From Sneathiella glossodoripedis JCM 23214 (lineage in GTDB: Bacteria > Pseudomonadota > Alphaproteobacteria > Sneathiellales > Sneathiellaceae), in contig NZ_BAMS01000001.1 in NCBI RefSeq assembly GCF_000616095.1, positions 1,302,001 to 1,366,000 on the forward strand: 64,000 nucleotides of DNA, given 5' to 3'. Under the pieces are notes generated by a model, which did not search any database, was not told the DNA's origin, and saw only the letters and a program-made list of their open reading frames with translations. Positions 53,147 through 62,616 of this stretch are shown one piece after another (position 1 is the stretch's first letter; each line of letters begins with the position of its first letter). The position numbers and the translations under genes are program-made.

Positions 53147-54861
53147 GACAGCTCCTCCGGGAAAAATTTCATCAGACTGACCAAAACATTTGGGGCAGCT
53201 TGCCCCAAGCCACAAATAGATGCATCACGCATTACATCACTCAAATCCGTCAGCAAGTCCTGGTCCCAGTGTTCTGCTTGCATCAGTTTGAGTGCTTTGG
53301 TCGTTCCCATTCGGCATGGAGTACATTGGCCACAGCTTTCATCTTCGAAGAAATGCATGATATTTCGGCACACATCTTTCAGGTTATCCTGATCGGACAG
53401 AACGATGACAGCGGCTGAGCCGATAAAACATCCATATTTCTCAAGTGTCCCAAAATCCAGAGGTATATCAGCCATATGCGCCGGTAGCATTCCGCCTGAG
53501 GCTCCGCCGGGCAGATATGCTTTAAACTGATGTCCCTCCAGCATTCCGCCGCCATATTTGTCGATGAGTTCCTGTGCAGTTATTCCGGCAGGTACCCGAT
53601 AAACACCTGGCTTCTTCACTTGCCCCGAAAGAGAGAAAGTTCTCATGCCTTGGCTGTCGCTTCTACCCCCCTCCCTATACCAATCGGCACCTTTTTCAAG
53701 GATCTGAGGAAGCCAGTACAGGGTTTCAACATTATTGATGAGAGTAGGTCGATTAAATAGTCCAACATGAGCAGGGAAGGGGGGTTTTTGCCGGGGGTAG
53801 GCGCGTTTGCCTTCAATACTTTCCAGCATGGCGCTTTCTTCTCCGCAGATATAAGCGCCTGCACCACGCCTCAAATGTACACGCCTGCCATTATTGAGGC
53901 CAGCTATCTCTGCATCTGAAAGCGCGGATTTCAGAATTTGGGCTGTATCTGGATATTCATCTCGAAGAAAGATGTAAATCTCCTCAGCTTCCACCAATTC
54001 AGCACCAATGAACATTCCCTCAAGAAATTGATGAGGGTTCGTATTCATATAGTATCTGTCCTTGAAGGTTCCCGGCTCACTTTCATCGGCGTTGACTGCC
54101 ATCAGCCGGGGGCCGTCGATTGACAGAACTGAATTAATTTTCATCGCGTGGGGAAAGCCTGCTCCTCCAAGCCCGCGATGACCACTTTCCTTCAACTCTT
54201 CAATAATCTTGGCCGGTGTTGTTCGTCTCGCATACAGGTCTTTTAATATGCGGTAGCCGCCTTTTTCCAGATAGTCGGTTAAGGACAAACTGTCATGCTC
54301 GGGACCTGTATGTTCGTGGCCAGACAAGCGTTTTTTTATGGCATTCGCCGAAGCATCGATGGTGGCTTGCGAAATATACTGATTTTCAATTCGAACAATT
54401 GGAGCAAGATTGCATCGGCCCATGCAAGCGCCATGCGTGACTTTAACCTGTCCGTCGAATGCATTTGAAAGCTCGTGTTGCAATTGTGCTGAACCACGGA
54501 GAGCACAGCTTAGACTATCACAGACCTTTACCGTAAGCCTTGGAGCTTCCTGTGTAGATTCATGGACCGTGAAATTGTGGTAAAAAGTGGCGACTTCGTA
54601 AATTTCAGAAAGTGGGAGACGCATAAGCTCAGCAAGCGCAGCCAAATGATCGGTATCAAGATATCCAAACTCATCCTGTAAAATATGAAGGTTTTCGATC
54701 AGCAGGTCCCGCTGCAAAGATTTGCCTTCAAAAAGCTGATTGATTTCAGCAGTGGCCCGAGTGCTCGCCTGCCTGCCACGAGGTTTGTAGCGACTTTTTC
54801 GTTTGTGTTTCGCTTTACCGGGCGCAACGGTTGTTTTCTCGAACACTGATGAATTGCTCAC
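53143..54861 (-). CDS. fdsB: Formate dehydrogenase beta subunit, NuoE-NuoF-type fusion (FdsG+FdsB)
   Basis: A 572-residue NADH-reacting subunit. After a very basic leader (KAKHKRKSRYKPRGRQ), residues ~40-180 are a NuoE-like thioredoxin-fold 2Fe-2S domain with CDSLSC and CMGRC. Residues ~200-570 are NuoF-like: the FMN/NADH site GLGGAGFPHAMK and NADESEPGTFKDRY, GAGAYICGEESAMLESIEG, and the 4Fe-4S motif ESCGQCTPCR with a later Cys in ASICGLG. In many fds operons these are separate genes (fdsG, fdsB); here they are joined. It transfers electrons from FdsA to NAD. First gene of the unit fdsB-fdsA-amidotransferase. Confidence 0.95.
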   Translation of the reverse strand: MSNSSVFEKTTVAPGKAKHKRKSRYKPRGRQASTRATAEINQLFEGKSLQRDLLIENLHILQDEFGYLDTDHLAALAELMRLPLSEIYEVATFYHNFTVHESTQEAPRLTVKVCDSLSCALRGSAQLQHELSNAFDGQVKVTHGACMGRCNLAPIVRIENQYISQATIDASANAIKKRLSGHEHTGPEHDSLSLTDYLEKGGYRILKDLYARRTTPAKIIEELKESGHRGLGGAGFPHAMKINSVLSIDGPRLMAVNADESEPGTFKDRYYMNTNPHQFLEGMFIGAELVEAEEIYIFLRDEYPDTAQILKSALSDAEIAGLNNGRRVHLRRGAGAYICGEESAMLESIEGKRAYPRQKPPFPAHVGLFNRPTLINNVETLYWLPQILEKGADWYREGGRSDSQGMRTFSLSGQVKKPGVYRVPAGITAQELIDKYGGGMLEGHQFKAYLPGGASGGMLPAHMADIPLDFGTLEKYGCFIGSAAVIVLSDQDNLKDVCRNIMHFFEDESCGQCTPCRMGTTKALKLMQAEHWDQDLLTDLSDVMRDASICGLGQAAPNVLVSLMKFFPEELS

Positions 54862-54988
54862 TTGCTCATACCCTTACCTGTTTGCCGATGGCTTGATAGT
54901 GTGGAGTAAACCTGCATTTTCCCCTTGATCAAGATCGACTTTCTCTAGCTTTTTTGCGGCCTCTTTCTTGAAAGGCCTGAATATTTTA

Positions 54989-55195
54989 TCAGTTGTTTTT
55001 GCCCCTGGAGAGCTCCTGAGCCTGTTCAGCGCTCAGGCTTTCCAATTCAACTATACTCGCAATAATCATCTGTTTTCCAGCATGCTGGAAATTTACCGTA
55101 ACGCGATCAGCGACCGAGGACTGCACCTGACCGATACCCCAATCGGGGCGATCCGGATGCCTCACATACTGTCCTGGAGAAAAAAATGCCATCAT
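54989..55195 (-). CDS. DUF3553 family protein
   Basis: A 68-residue protein with the family signature FFSPGQYVRHPDRPDWGIGQVQS and RVTVNFQHAGK. It looks like a small SH3-like barrel related in outline to CarD/Tudor-like folds; function unknown. Upstream of the formate dehydrogenase genes on the same strand and divergent from chpT. Confidence 0.85.
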   Translation of the reverse strand: MMAFFSPGQYVRHPDRPDWGIGQVQSSVADRVTVNFQHAGKQMIIASIVELESLSAEQAQELSRGKNN

Positions 55196-55293
55196 ATTGA
55201 ATCACTTGGTTGATTGTTGGGGTCAGAGTGTAGCAAACTGTTCGTCGGGGGCCAAAGCTTCCTTGTGTATAACTTGTATTAAAGGCTGAGGAA

Positions 55294-55932
55294 ATGATAG
55301 ATCTCAAACTGACTGCGTTAATGAGTTCCAAATTGTGTCACGACGTGATCGGTCCGGTTGGCGCGGTTAATAACGGGATTGAGCTTCTTCAGGATGAAAA
55401 CAACGCTGATATGCGTGAGCAGGCGGTTGCTCTTGTCAGTCAGAGTGCTGGCGAAGCAGCGGCCAGACTGCAGTTCTATCGGTTGGCCTTTGGACTTGCC
55501 AGTGGAATGGGACAAGAAGTTTCGATCCGCGATGCACGTGATTTATGTCGAGCCTATATGGCGTACAGCAAAGTCGAACTCGACTGGCCGGATGCTGCGG
55601 GCGGTGCTGAAAATCTGTCAAAAGATGCAATCAAGGTCCTTTGTAACCTTGCCTCAATTGCAGCAGGTGCGTTGACTCGCGGAGGGAAGCTGGTTGTTTC
55701 AGGGAATATCGAAAATGGAAGCTGGCAGTTCGAATTTACAGCTAGTGGTCCAAGGGCAGGTCTACGAGAGGATGTAACCAAGGCGCTGATTGAGGGTTAC
55801 AACGAAGAAGAGCTAACAGCACAGAATGTGGGCGCCCAGTATATGATGGCGATCGCCAGCAATAACGGATACAATATTACCATTTCCAAAATGGAAGAGG
55901 ATATAGTTGTTTTGAGCGCCTCCAATTCCTGA
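55294..55932 (+). CDS. chpT: Histidine phosphotransferase ChpT
   Basis: A 212-residue protein with the dimeric histidine-kinase-like fold. The phospho-accepting His lies in LMSSKLCHDVIGPVGAVNNGIELL, and the degenerate ATPase-like half follows (KVLCNLASIAAGALTRGGKL, GPRAGLREDVTKALIEG). In alphaproteobacteria ChpT passes phosphate from CckA to CtrA and CpdR. Here it lies 250 bp upstream of cheA and 6 kb from ctrA. GAGGAA precedes ATG 55294. Confidence 0.93.
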   Translation: MIDLKLTALMSSKLCHDVIGPVGAVNNGIELLQDENNADMREQAVALVSQSAGEAAARLQFYRLAFGLASGMGQEVSIRDARDLCRAYMAYSKVELDWPDAAGGAENLSKDAIKVLCNLASIAAGALTRGGKLVVSGNIENGSWQFEFTASGPRAGLREDVTKALIEGYNEEELTAQNVGAQYMMAIASNNGYNITISKMEEDIVVLSASNS

Positions 55933-55958
55933 AACTTTTTACTAATGCAAATTAACAA

Positions 55959-55986
55959 ACCGGAGTGATTTATCTGGCGCTCCGGT
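55959..55986 (+). terminator. Hairpin after chpT
   Basis: ACCGGAGTG / CGCTCCGGT, nine pairs with one G-U and a 10-base loop, followed by an AT-rich stretch without a clean T-tract. Weak terminator candidate. Confidence 0.5.
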
Positions 55987-56075
55987 GAAATAATATTATT
56001 TTTAAAGCCTGATTTTTCGTTATATGCGTTTTCTTGCATAAAATTTTCCAAAACTTTTCAATTTTCTTCCCACAA

Positions 56076-56103
56076 GCTTGTTAACCGTAACTGCTTGTTA
56101 ACC
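56076..56103 (+). promoter_or_regulatory. Direct repeat with CtrA-type half-sites upstream of cheA
   Basis: GCTTGTTAACC occurs at 56076-56086 and 56093-56103, 17 bp apart, about 85 bp before the cheA start. Each copy contains TTAACC, the CtrA half-site core. The rest of the 250-bp gap shows only the hairpin after chpT. Control of the che operon by CtrA is inferred. Confidence 0.45.
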
Positions 56104-56184
56104 TCTTTCGCTCATTCTGGCGCAAGTTAGGTGGCATGAGTTCATAATTAGTGAGCCTGCAAAGTGCGGGGAGAAAACGACACC

Positions 56185-58994
56185 ATGGATGATCTGTTAA
56201 GCGAATTTTTGACCGAAACCAACGAGAATATTGGTATTGTAGATGCGGCTTTGGTAGCGCTTGAGCAAAATCCGGACGATGGAAGCCAAATTGATAATAT
56301 CTTCCGTCTTGTTCATACGATCAAAGGGACATGCGGCTTTTTGGGACTACCCCGGCTGGAGGCAGTCGCCCATGCCGGTGAGAATGTTCTAGGTAAAATA
56401 CGCGACAAAGAGCTTAGCGTGAATCCGGATGTGGTGACCATCATTCTGGAAGCTATGGATGTAATCAAGGACCTGCTGGAAACTTTGGAGCAGACCGAAG
56501 AAGAGCCAGAAGGAAATGACGCGGATCTGATAGCCCGCTTGAATGCTGTGGCTTATGGCGGAGGAGCCGCCCCCGCAGATGCTCCTGCTGCTCCAGCGCC
56601 TGCTGCTGAACCATCCAATGTCATCGAACTTTCTGAGGAAGTTAGTGAAGCTGAGCTTGAAGCGGCATTCCAGGCTGCAGAAGGGCCAGACGATGCCGCA
56701 CCTGAGCCGGAAGCCAGTTCCGACGAAGGGTTAAAGCCTGGCGAAGTATCGCTGGATGAGCTTGAAGCGGCATTCCAGGCTGCACCGGTCCGGAAGAAAC
56801 GGAAACTCCTGAAGCAGAGCCTGAACTCGTCGCGGAACCAGTCGCACCAAGCGATGAAGTCTTACCTGCTAAAGCAGATAAGAAAGCGCCTAAAGAAGGT
56901 GCCCAAAAAGAAACTACACTCGCAAACCAGAGTATTCGGGTAAATGTCGAACTGCTCGAAGATTTGATGACGATGGTCAGTGAGCTTGTTCTGACACGTA
57001 ATCAGCTATTGCAGATGGTTCGCGGCATGGACGATAACGAATTTACCGTTCCCTTGCAGCGCTTGAGCCATGTAACAACTGAACTGCAAGAAGGTCTGAT
57101 GAAGACCCGAATGCAGCCAATTGGTAATGCTTGGTCCAAACTGCCACGTATTATTCGCGACCTCAGCCATGATCTTGGTAAGAAAATTGATCTGGTCATG
57201 CATGGTGCTGAGACTGAACTGGATCGTCAGGTTCTTGAAATGATCAAGGATCCGCTCACTCACATGGTTCGCAACTCTGCGGATCATGGATTGGAAACTC
57301 CTGATGAGCGGCTAAAAGCGGGCAAGAAGGAAACCGGTCGGGTTGTACTCGACGCTTATCACGAAGGTGGACATATCATCATCACTATTTCAGATGACGG
57401 TCGTGGTCTGAATAGTGACAAGATCAAGAAAAAAGTTATTGAAAATGGTCTGGCGACTGAGTCCGAGCTTGAGGGTATGAGTACTCAGCAGATCCAGAGC
57501 TTTATCATGCGACCTGGCTTCTCTACCGCTGAGAAAGTAACGAACGTTTCTGGCCGTGGCGTTGGCATGGATGTTGTTCGGTCCAATATTGAAAAAATCG
57601 GTGGTACTATTGAGCTTAAGTCTGAAGAAGGAAAAGGGTCCGTCTTCACTATTAAAATCCCGCTGACACTGGCGATTGTTTCTGCGCTTATTGTTGAATG
57701 CGCTGGTGAACGATTTGCTGTCCCGCAGATCAGTGTGGTGGAACTGGTGCGTGCCTCTACCGATAAACGCAGCGATAACACTATTGAAATGATTAATGAA
57801 GCGCCAGTCTTGCGCTTGCGCGATCGCTTGCTACCTCTTGTTCACCTCAATGATATTCTACGACTGGAAACAGCCGCGGATGAGGTTGCAGAACAGAGCG
57901 ATGTTAAAGGGGAAGAAGAATTTATCATCGTCACGCAAGTTGGTGCCTATACCTTTGGTATTGTGGTCGACCGCGTTTTTGACACCGAAGAGATCGTGGT
58001 GAAACCCGTCGCTCCGATCCTGCGCCATCTGGCGATCTTCTCAGGAAATACCATTCTTGGTGACGGTAGCGTTATCATGATCCTTGATCCGAATGGTATC
58101 GCTTCGCAAACAGGTGAAAATGTGATCGGTGATCATACTCATGAAGAGGAAGCAACTCGGAACGCAGCTGAAACGGATAAGGTTGCCATGTTGATTTGCC
58201 GTGCAGGCGGTGAAGAACCTAAAGCCGTTCCGCTTTCACTGGTTGCCCGTCTGGAAGAAATTGAAGTTGATACCATCGAACATACCAATGGGCAGATGGT
58301 GGTTCAGTACCGTGGCAAGATCATGCCTCTGGTGACAATGAGCGAAGACTCGAAAATTGTCGAAACCGGACGCCAGCCAATACTGGTGTTCTCTGATAAC
58401 GAACGTACCATGGGGCTTGTCGTTGAAGAAATCGTCGACATTGTCGAAGACACGCTCAACGTAGAAATGGCTTCCAATGTCGAAGGTATGATCGGCAGCG
58501 CTGTTATTCGCGGTAAAGCAACCGATATTATCGATGTTGGATACTATCTGCAAAAATGTTTCGGTGACTGGTTCGGTAGCAGTGAGTCAACTGCATACGG
58601 GTCCTCTCACAGTTCGCAGCGTATTTTGTTGGTGGATGACAGCCCATTTTTCAGAAATATGCTGGTACCATTGCTCTCAGTCGCTGGCTACGATGTCAGT
58701 ACTGCAGAAAACCCGATGGAAGCTCTTGCAATGAGAGATGCAGGCCGTGAGTTTGATATCATTGTGAGTGATATTGAAATGCCTGAGATGGATGGTTTCC
58801 AATTTGCCGAAGAAGTTTTGAATGATGATCGTTGGGCAGATACGCCGATCATCGCTTTATCCTCACACACGACACCGCAGGACTTTGATCGGGGTCGCCA
58901 AGTGGGATTCTCGGACTATGTTGCGAAATTTGATCGCGACGCCTTAATGAATACTTTGTCTCAAACTTTGCGTGCAGGTGGAGGTGCTAGATGA
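56185..58994 (+). CDS. cheA: Hybrid chemotaxis kinase CheA with receiver domain, frameshifted at 56790
   Basis: A sensor kinase that phosphorylates CheY and CheB. GGGGAG precedes ATG 56185. Domains in order: P1 HPt (H44 in RLVHTIKGTCGF); an acidic Ala/Pro/Glu linker with two copies of ELEAAFQAA; P3 dimerisation (SIRVNVELLEDLMTMVSELV); P4 ATPase (N box VRNSADHGLE, GRGVGMDVVRSNI); P5 CheW-like region that appears duplicated (to DPNGI, then again to IIDVGYYLQKC); and a C-terminal receiver (RILLVDDSPFF, IIVSDIEMPEMDGFQ). The frame breaks in the linker after APV; one C added at 56790-56791 gives P-E-E-T-E-T-P-E and a clean 936-residue protein. CheW follows with a 4-bp overlap. Confidence 0.94.
56653..56784 (+). 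repeat. Exact 27-bp direct repeat in the CheA linker
   Basis: The same 27 bases, encoding E-L-E-A-A-F-Q-A-A, occur at 56653-56679 and 56758-56784. The repeat lies in the disordered linker between P1 and P3 and looks like a recent internal duplication or a repeated helical binding motif. Confidence 0.85.
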
Positions 58995-59443
58995 GTAACA
59001 GCGACGTACAGGAATACGTAACCGTTACAATTGCTGGGCAATTATTTGGAATACCGGTTCTTCAGGTTCATGATGTATTGGGAAGCATCCAGTTGACGAA
59101 CATTCCATTGGCACCCAATGAAGTTGCCGGAGCTCTAAATCTCAGGGGGCGGATCGTGACTTGTATTGATGTCCGCAAACGTCTTGGACTTCCCTCTTCA
59201 GAGGAAGAAAGTCAACGTATGAGCGTTGTCGTTGAACATCACGGTGAACCTTATGCGTTACTCATTGATAATGTGGGCGAAGTTTTAAGCCTTAAGACCG
59301 ACCAGTTGGAAATGAATCCAGCAACGCTCGACCATCGCTGGCGCGAAGTTTCATCAGGTATCTACCGGATGGAAGGAAAGTTGCTGGTTATTTTGCAAAT
59401 AGATCGTCTACTGGATTTTGCCGGTAGTTCGGTTGCTGCATAA
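58991..59443 (+). CDS. cheW: Chemotaxis coupling protein CheW
   Basis: A 150-residue single CheW domain (VTVTIAGQLFGIPVLQVHDVLG, NIPLAPNEVAGALNLRGRIVT, IDVRKRLGL). It links CheA to chemoreceptors. ATG overlaps the cheA stop by four bases. No receptor gene is encoded in this window. Confidence 0.96.
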   Translation: MSNSDVQEYVTVTIAGQLFGIPVLQVHDVLGSIQLTNIPLAPNEVAGALNLRGRIVTCIDVRKRLGLPSSEEESQRMSVVVEHHGEPYALLIDNVGEVLSLKTDQLEMNPATLDHRWREVSSGIYRMEGKLLVILQIDRLLDFAGSSVAA

Positions 59444-59464
59444 TTTATAAGAGGTAAAAATAAC

Positions 59465-59830
59465 ATGACCTCGTGTTTAATAGTTGATGACTCCAAAGTT
59501 GTGAGAATGGTGGCACGCCGTATTTTGCAAGATTTGAACTTTTCATGCCGTGAGGCTGAAGATGGGCAGGTTGCGCTGGATACATGCCTTGAAGAAATGC
59601 CCGATGTGGTTCTGCTCGACTGGAATATGCCGGTAATGAGTGGAATTGATTTTCTTAGGGAACTTCGAAAAACAGCTGGTGGCGAAAAGCCGGTAGTTGT
59701 GTTTTGTACCACCGAAAATGATATGGCCCACATTCGCGAAGCTATCTCAGCTGGTGCGAATGAATACATCATGAAGCCTTTTGATAGGGCAATTATTGAA
59801 GCCAAATTTTCTCAGGTAGGAGTGCTTTAG
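59465..59830 (+). CDS. cheY: Chemotaxis response regulator CheY
   Basis: A 121-residue single receiver domain. The acidic pocket is in CLIVDDSKVVRM, the phospho-acceptor Asp in VVLLDWNMPVMSG, the Thr in VVFCTTEND and the Lys in YIMKPFDR. Phospho-CheY acts at the flagellar switch. The stop codon overlaps the GTG start of cheB. Confidence 0.95.
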   Translation: MTSCLIVDDSKVVRMVARRILQDLNFSCREAEDGQVALDTCLEEMPDVVLLDWNMPVMSGIDFLRELRKTAGGEKPVVVFCTTENDMAHIREAISAGANEYIMKPFDRAIIEAKFSQVGVL

Positions 59831-61005
59831 TGGCACTCGCTGGCGCGTCACAAGTTAAGGAAGACAGATCTAGTATGCAAAGTCCATATCGGGTAATGGT
59901 TGTTGATGACTCTGCCGTAATTCGCGGGTTTCTGACCAGATGGCTGAAAGAAGAAGATGACATTGAAGTCGTAGCCTCCGCGGGCAATGGAGCGATTGCG
60001 CTTAAGGAGTTTGAAAAGCACCATCCGGAAATTGTGGTGCTGGACATTGAAATGCCGGAAATGGACGGCATGACTGCTTTACCGAAATTGATAGAACTTG
60101 ATCGGAATGTAAAAGTAATTATGGCGTCTACATTGACGCTGAGAAACGCAGATATCAGTATGCGGGCTCTTGCAAAAGGAGCCGCTGACTATGTTCCAAA
60201 ACCGGAAAGTACACGTGAGGCTGGAGAGAAGGAAGTCTTTCACCGTGACTTGATTGCAAAGGTTCGCGCGCTTGGCGCGACTCGGCGTCGTAAACTGGGG
60301 GAAGACCTCCCTTCCGTAGGCGGCGGAGCAGCTGTTGTGCCTTCACTAGCAGCACAAGCTTCAAGCGCTCCGACAATATACAAGGGCGCAGAAATCAAAC
60401 TGCGCTCTCACAATGCGGGGCTGTTTCCCAAAGTTCTTGCAATAGGCTCCTCCACTGGTGGCCCGCAAGCATTGTTCTCAGTATTTGAGAAACTAAAAGG
60501 AAAACTATCCCTGCCTGTTTTCATTACTCAGCATATGCCAGCGACTTTTACAGCAATCCTGGCTGAACATTTAACAAAGATAGCCGGAATGAAATGTGCA
60601 GAAGCAGTTGACGGTGAAAAAATTGAGGGTGGACGGATTTATCTGGCACCAGGTGATTGGCATATGACAGTTGTTAAAGGGGCTGATGGTGAAAAGATCA
60701 GCCTCAATCAAAATCCGCCAGAGAATTTTTGTCGTCCGGCAGTTGACCCAATGCTTCGCAGTTTAGTCGAAGTTTATGGCAGTCGAATTTTAACCGTCAT
60801 CCTTACGGGTATGGGGCAAGATGGAAAACTTGGTTGTGAGCAACTTGCGAATTTAGGGGGATACGTGATTGCTCAAGATGAAGAAACTAGTGTTGTATGG
60901 GGGATGCCAGGTGCAGTCGCAACTGCGGGGTTATCCAACGCAGTTGTTTCACTTAATGACATTCCAGCAGCAGTAGAAAATGCATTATCAGGGAGGCCTT
61001 CATGA
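59830..61005 (+). CDS. cheB: Chemotaxis methylesterase/glutamine deamidase CheB
   Basis: A protein of up to 391 residues from GTG 59830, which overlaps the cheY stop and has AGGAG eight bases before it; ATG 59875 (MQSPYRVMVVDDS) is an alternative. The N-terminal receiver has VMVVDDSAVIR and VVLDIEMPEMDGMT. The C-terminal esterase has the catalytic Ser in AIGSSTGGPQAL, His in FITQHMPATFT and Asp in LTGMGQDGKLG. It removes methyl groups from receptors in adaptation. Confidence 0.96.
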   Translation: MALAGASQVKEDRSSMQSPYRVMVVDDSAVIRGFLTRWLKEEDDIEVVASAGNGAIALKEFEKHHPEIVVLDIEMPEMDGMTALPKLIELDRNVKVIMASTLTLRNADISMRALAKGAADYVPKPESTREAGEKEVFHRDLIAKVRALGATRRRKLGEDLPSVGGGAAVVPSLAAQASSAPTIYKGAEIKLRSHNAGLFPKVLAIGSSTGGPQALFSVFEKLKGKLSLPVFITQHMPATFTAILAEHLTKIAGMKCAEAVDGEKIEGGRIYLAPGDWHMTVVKGADGEKISLNQNPPENFCRPAVDPMLRSLVEVYGSRILTVILTGMGQDGKLGCEQLANLGGYVIAQDEETSVVWGMPGAVATAGLSNAVVSLNDIPAAVENALSGRPS

Positions 61006-61838
61006 ATAGTCAGGACTTCCAGCTTTTTAGCACTTTAGTACGCGATCGGTCCGGTTTGATATTAACCGAAGACAAGGTTTATCTTCTGGAAAGCCGTTTG
61101 GTCCCCTTGGCTCGCCAGCGAGGATTAAATACGCTTGAAGATCTCGCCAATGAACTTCGCAGAACTAATGATGAAAAGCTGAAAGAAGATATCACTGAAG
61201 CAATGACGACTAATGAGACGTTTTTCTTCAGAGACAATAAGCCTTTCGATATTTTCAAAGATACCATTTTGCCGCATTTGCTGGAAACAAGGGCAACTCA
61301 GAAATCCTTGCGTATCTGGAATGCCGCCTGCTCAACCGGACAGGAGCCGTATTCTGTTGCGATGCTCTTGAAAGAGGAGGCTGCCAAAATGGCTGGTTGG
61401 CGTGTTGAAATACTCGCAACCGACATTTCCAATGAAGTACTGGAGAAAGCAAAGTCTGGGCTTTATTCCCAGTTTGAAGTTCAGCGTGGCTTGCCAATTC
61501 AATTGTTGATTAAATATTTCCAACAGATGGGTGAAATGTGGCAGATCGACAGTTCTATTCGGGCGATGGTTAAGTTCCAAAAAGTCAATTTGCTTGAAAA
61601 TTTCACGACACTTGGTGGATTTGATGTCATTTTCTGTCGCAATGTCTTGATCTATTTTGATCATGAAACAAAAGCGAAAGTGTTGAAACAAATGCACAAC
61701 ATTATGGCTAAGGATGGTGCTCTGTTCCTTGGCGGTGCGGAGACTGTTTTAGGGATTTGCGATGATTTGAACCCGATTTCCGGCTTGAAAGGTGTCTATA
61801 CACCTGCCACAGGTGGTGTGCTGGCAGCGGCAGGCTAG
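61002..61838 (+). CDS. cheR: Chemotaxis receptor methyltransferase CheR
   Basis: A 278-residue SAM-dependent methyltransferase. It has the N-terminal all-helical CheR domain, TTNETFFFRDNKPFD, the SAM motif IWNAACSTGQEPYSVAM, ATDISNEVLEKAK and FCRNVLIYFD. It methylates glutamates of chemoreceptors. ATG overlaps the cheB stop by 4 bp. Last gene of the che operon, followed by a strong terminator. Confidence 0.96.
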   Translation: MNSQDFQLFSTLVRDRSGLILTEDKVYLLESRLVPLARQRGLNTLEDLANELRRTNDEKLKEDITEAMTTNETFFFRDNKPFDIFKDTILPHLLETRATQKSLRIWNAACSTGQEPYSVAMLLKEEAAKMAGWRVEILATDISNEVLEKAKSGLYSQFEVQRGLPIQLLIKYFQQMGEMWQIDSSIRAMVKFQKVNLLENFTTLGGFDVIFCRNVLIYFDHETKAKVLKQMHNIMAKDGALFLGGAETVLGICDDLNPISGLKGVYTPATGGVLAAAG

Positions 61839-61860
61839 TCATTTAGTCCTTAAGTTTAAC

Positions 61861-61893
61861 AAAAAAAGCCGCCCAAACCCGGGCGGCTTTTTT
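61861..61893. terminator. Bidirectional intrinsic terminator between cheR and ctrA
   Basis: GCCGCCC / GGGCGGC with an AAACCC loop, flanked by A7 and T6, at the convergent gene ends. Confidence 0.92.
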
Positions 61894-61914
61894 ATTGAGT
61901 TGAGAAAATTCGTA

Positions 61915-62616
61915 TTAGCTGGCTTTCGCGCGTTTTGCTTCGTCAGGATCACGCAGCACATATCCACGCCCCCAAACTGTTTCGATGTAATTGTCACCGT
62001 TGGTTGCCGACGCCAGTTTTTTGCGCAGTTTGCAGACAAAAACATCAATGATTTTCAGTTCAGGTTCATCCATGCCACCATACAGATGGTTGAGGAACAT
62101 TTCTTTGGTCAGAGTTGTTCCCTTGCGCAGGCTGAGAAGTTCCAGCATGCCATATTCCTTACCAGTCAGGTGCAGGCGTTGGCCATCTACTTCAACTGAT
62201 TTTGAATCCAGATTAACTGTCAATTTGCCTGTTGTGATAGTTGACTGTGCATGCCCTTTGGACCGGCGAACTATCGCGTGAATACGTGCAATAAGCTCAT
62301 CTTTGTTGAAGGGCTTTGTCAGATAGTCATCAGCACCAAACCCAAGGCCTTTCACCTTGTCATCTGGTTCAGACATGCCGGACAGGATCAGTATGGGTGT
62401 GGAAACCTTGGCTGTCCGAAGTTTTTTGAGAACATCATATCCTGACATGTCAGGTAGACCCAGATCCAGGATGATGATGTCATAATCATAAAGTTTTCCA
62501 AGATCCACGCCTTCTTCGCCTAAATCGGTTGTATAAACATTTAGACCTTCAGCGTTCAGCATCAATTCGATGCCACGTGCCATTGAACTATCGTCTTCGA
62601 TTAATAATACCCGCAT
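61915..62616 (-). CDS. ctrA: Cell-cycle response regulator CtrA
   Basis: A 233-residue OmpR-type regulator. The start [20 protein letters not shown] and the phospho-acceptor D51 ([18 protein letters not shown]) are those of CtrA, as are [24 protein letters not shown] and the winged-helix part [30 protein letters not shown] split, [25 protein letters not shown]. It controls division, motility and other genes depending on the lineage and is fed by CckA-ChpT. In non-Caulobacter alphaproteobacteria it mostly governs flagella and chemotaxis, which fits its place between che genes and fliI. Confidence 0.97.
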   Translation of the reverse strand: MRVLLIEDDSSMARGIELMLNAEGLNVYTTDLGEEGVDLGKLYDYDIIILDLGLPDMSGYDVLKKLRTAKVSTPILILSGMSEPDDKVKGLGFGADDYLTKPFNKDELIARIHAIVRRSKGHAQSTITTGKLTVNLDSKSVEVDGQRLHLTGKEYGMLELLSLRKGTTLTKEMFLNHLYGGMDEPELKIIDVFVCKLRKKLASATNGDNYIETVWGRGYVLRDPDEAKRAKAS

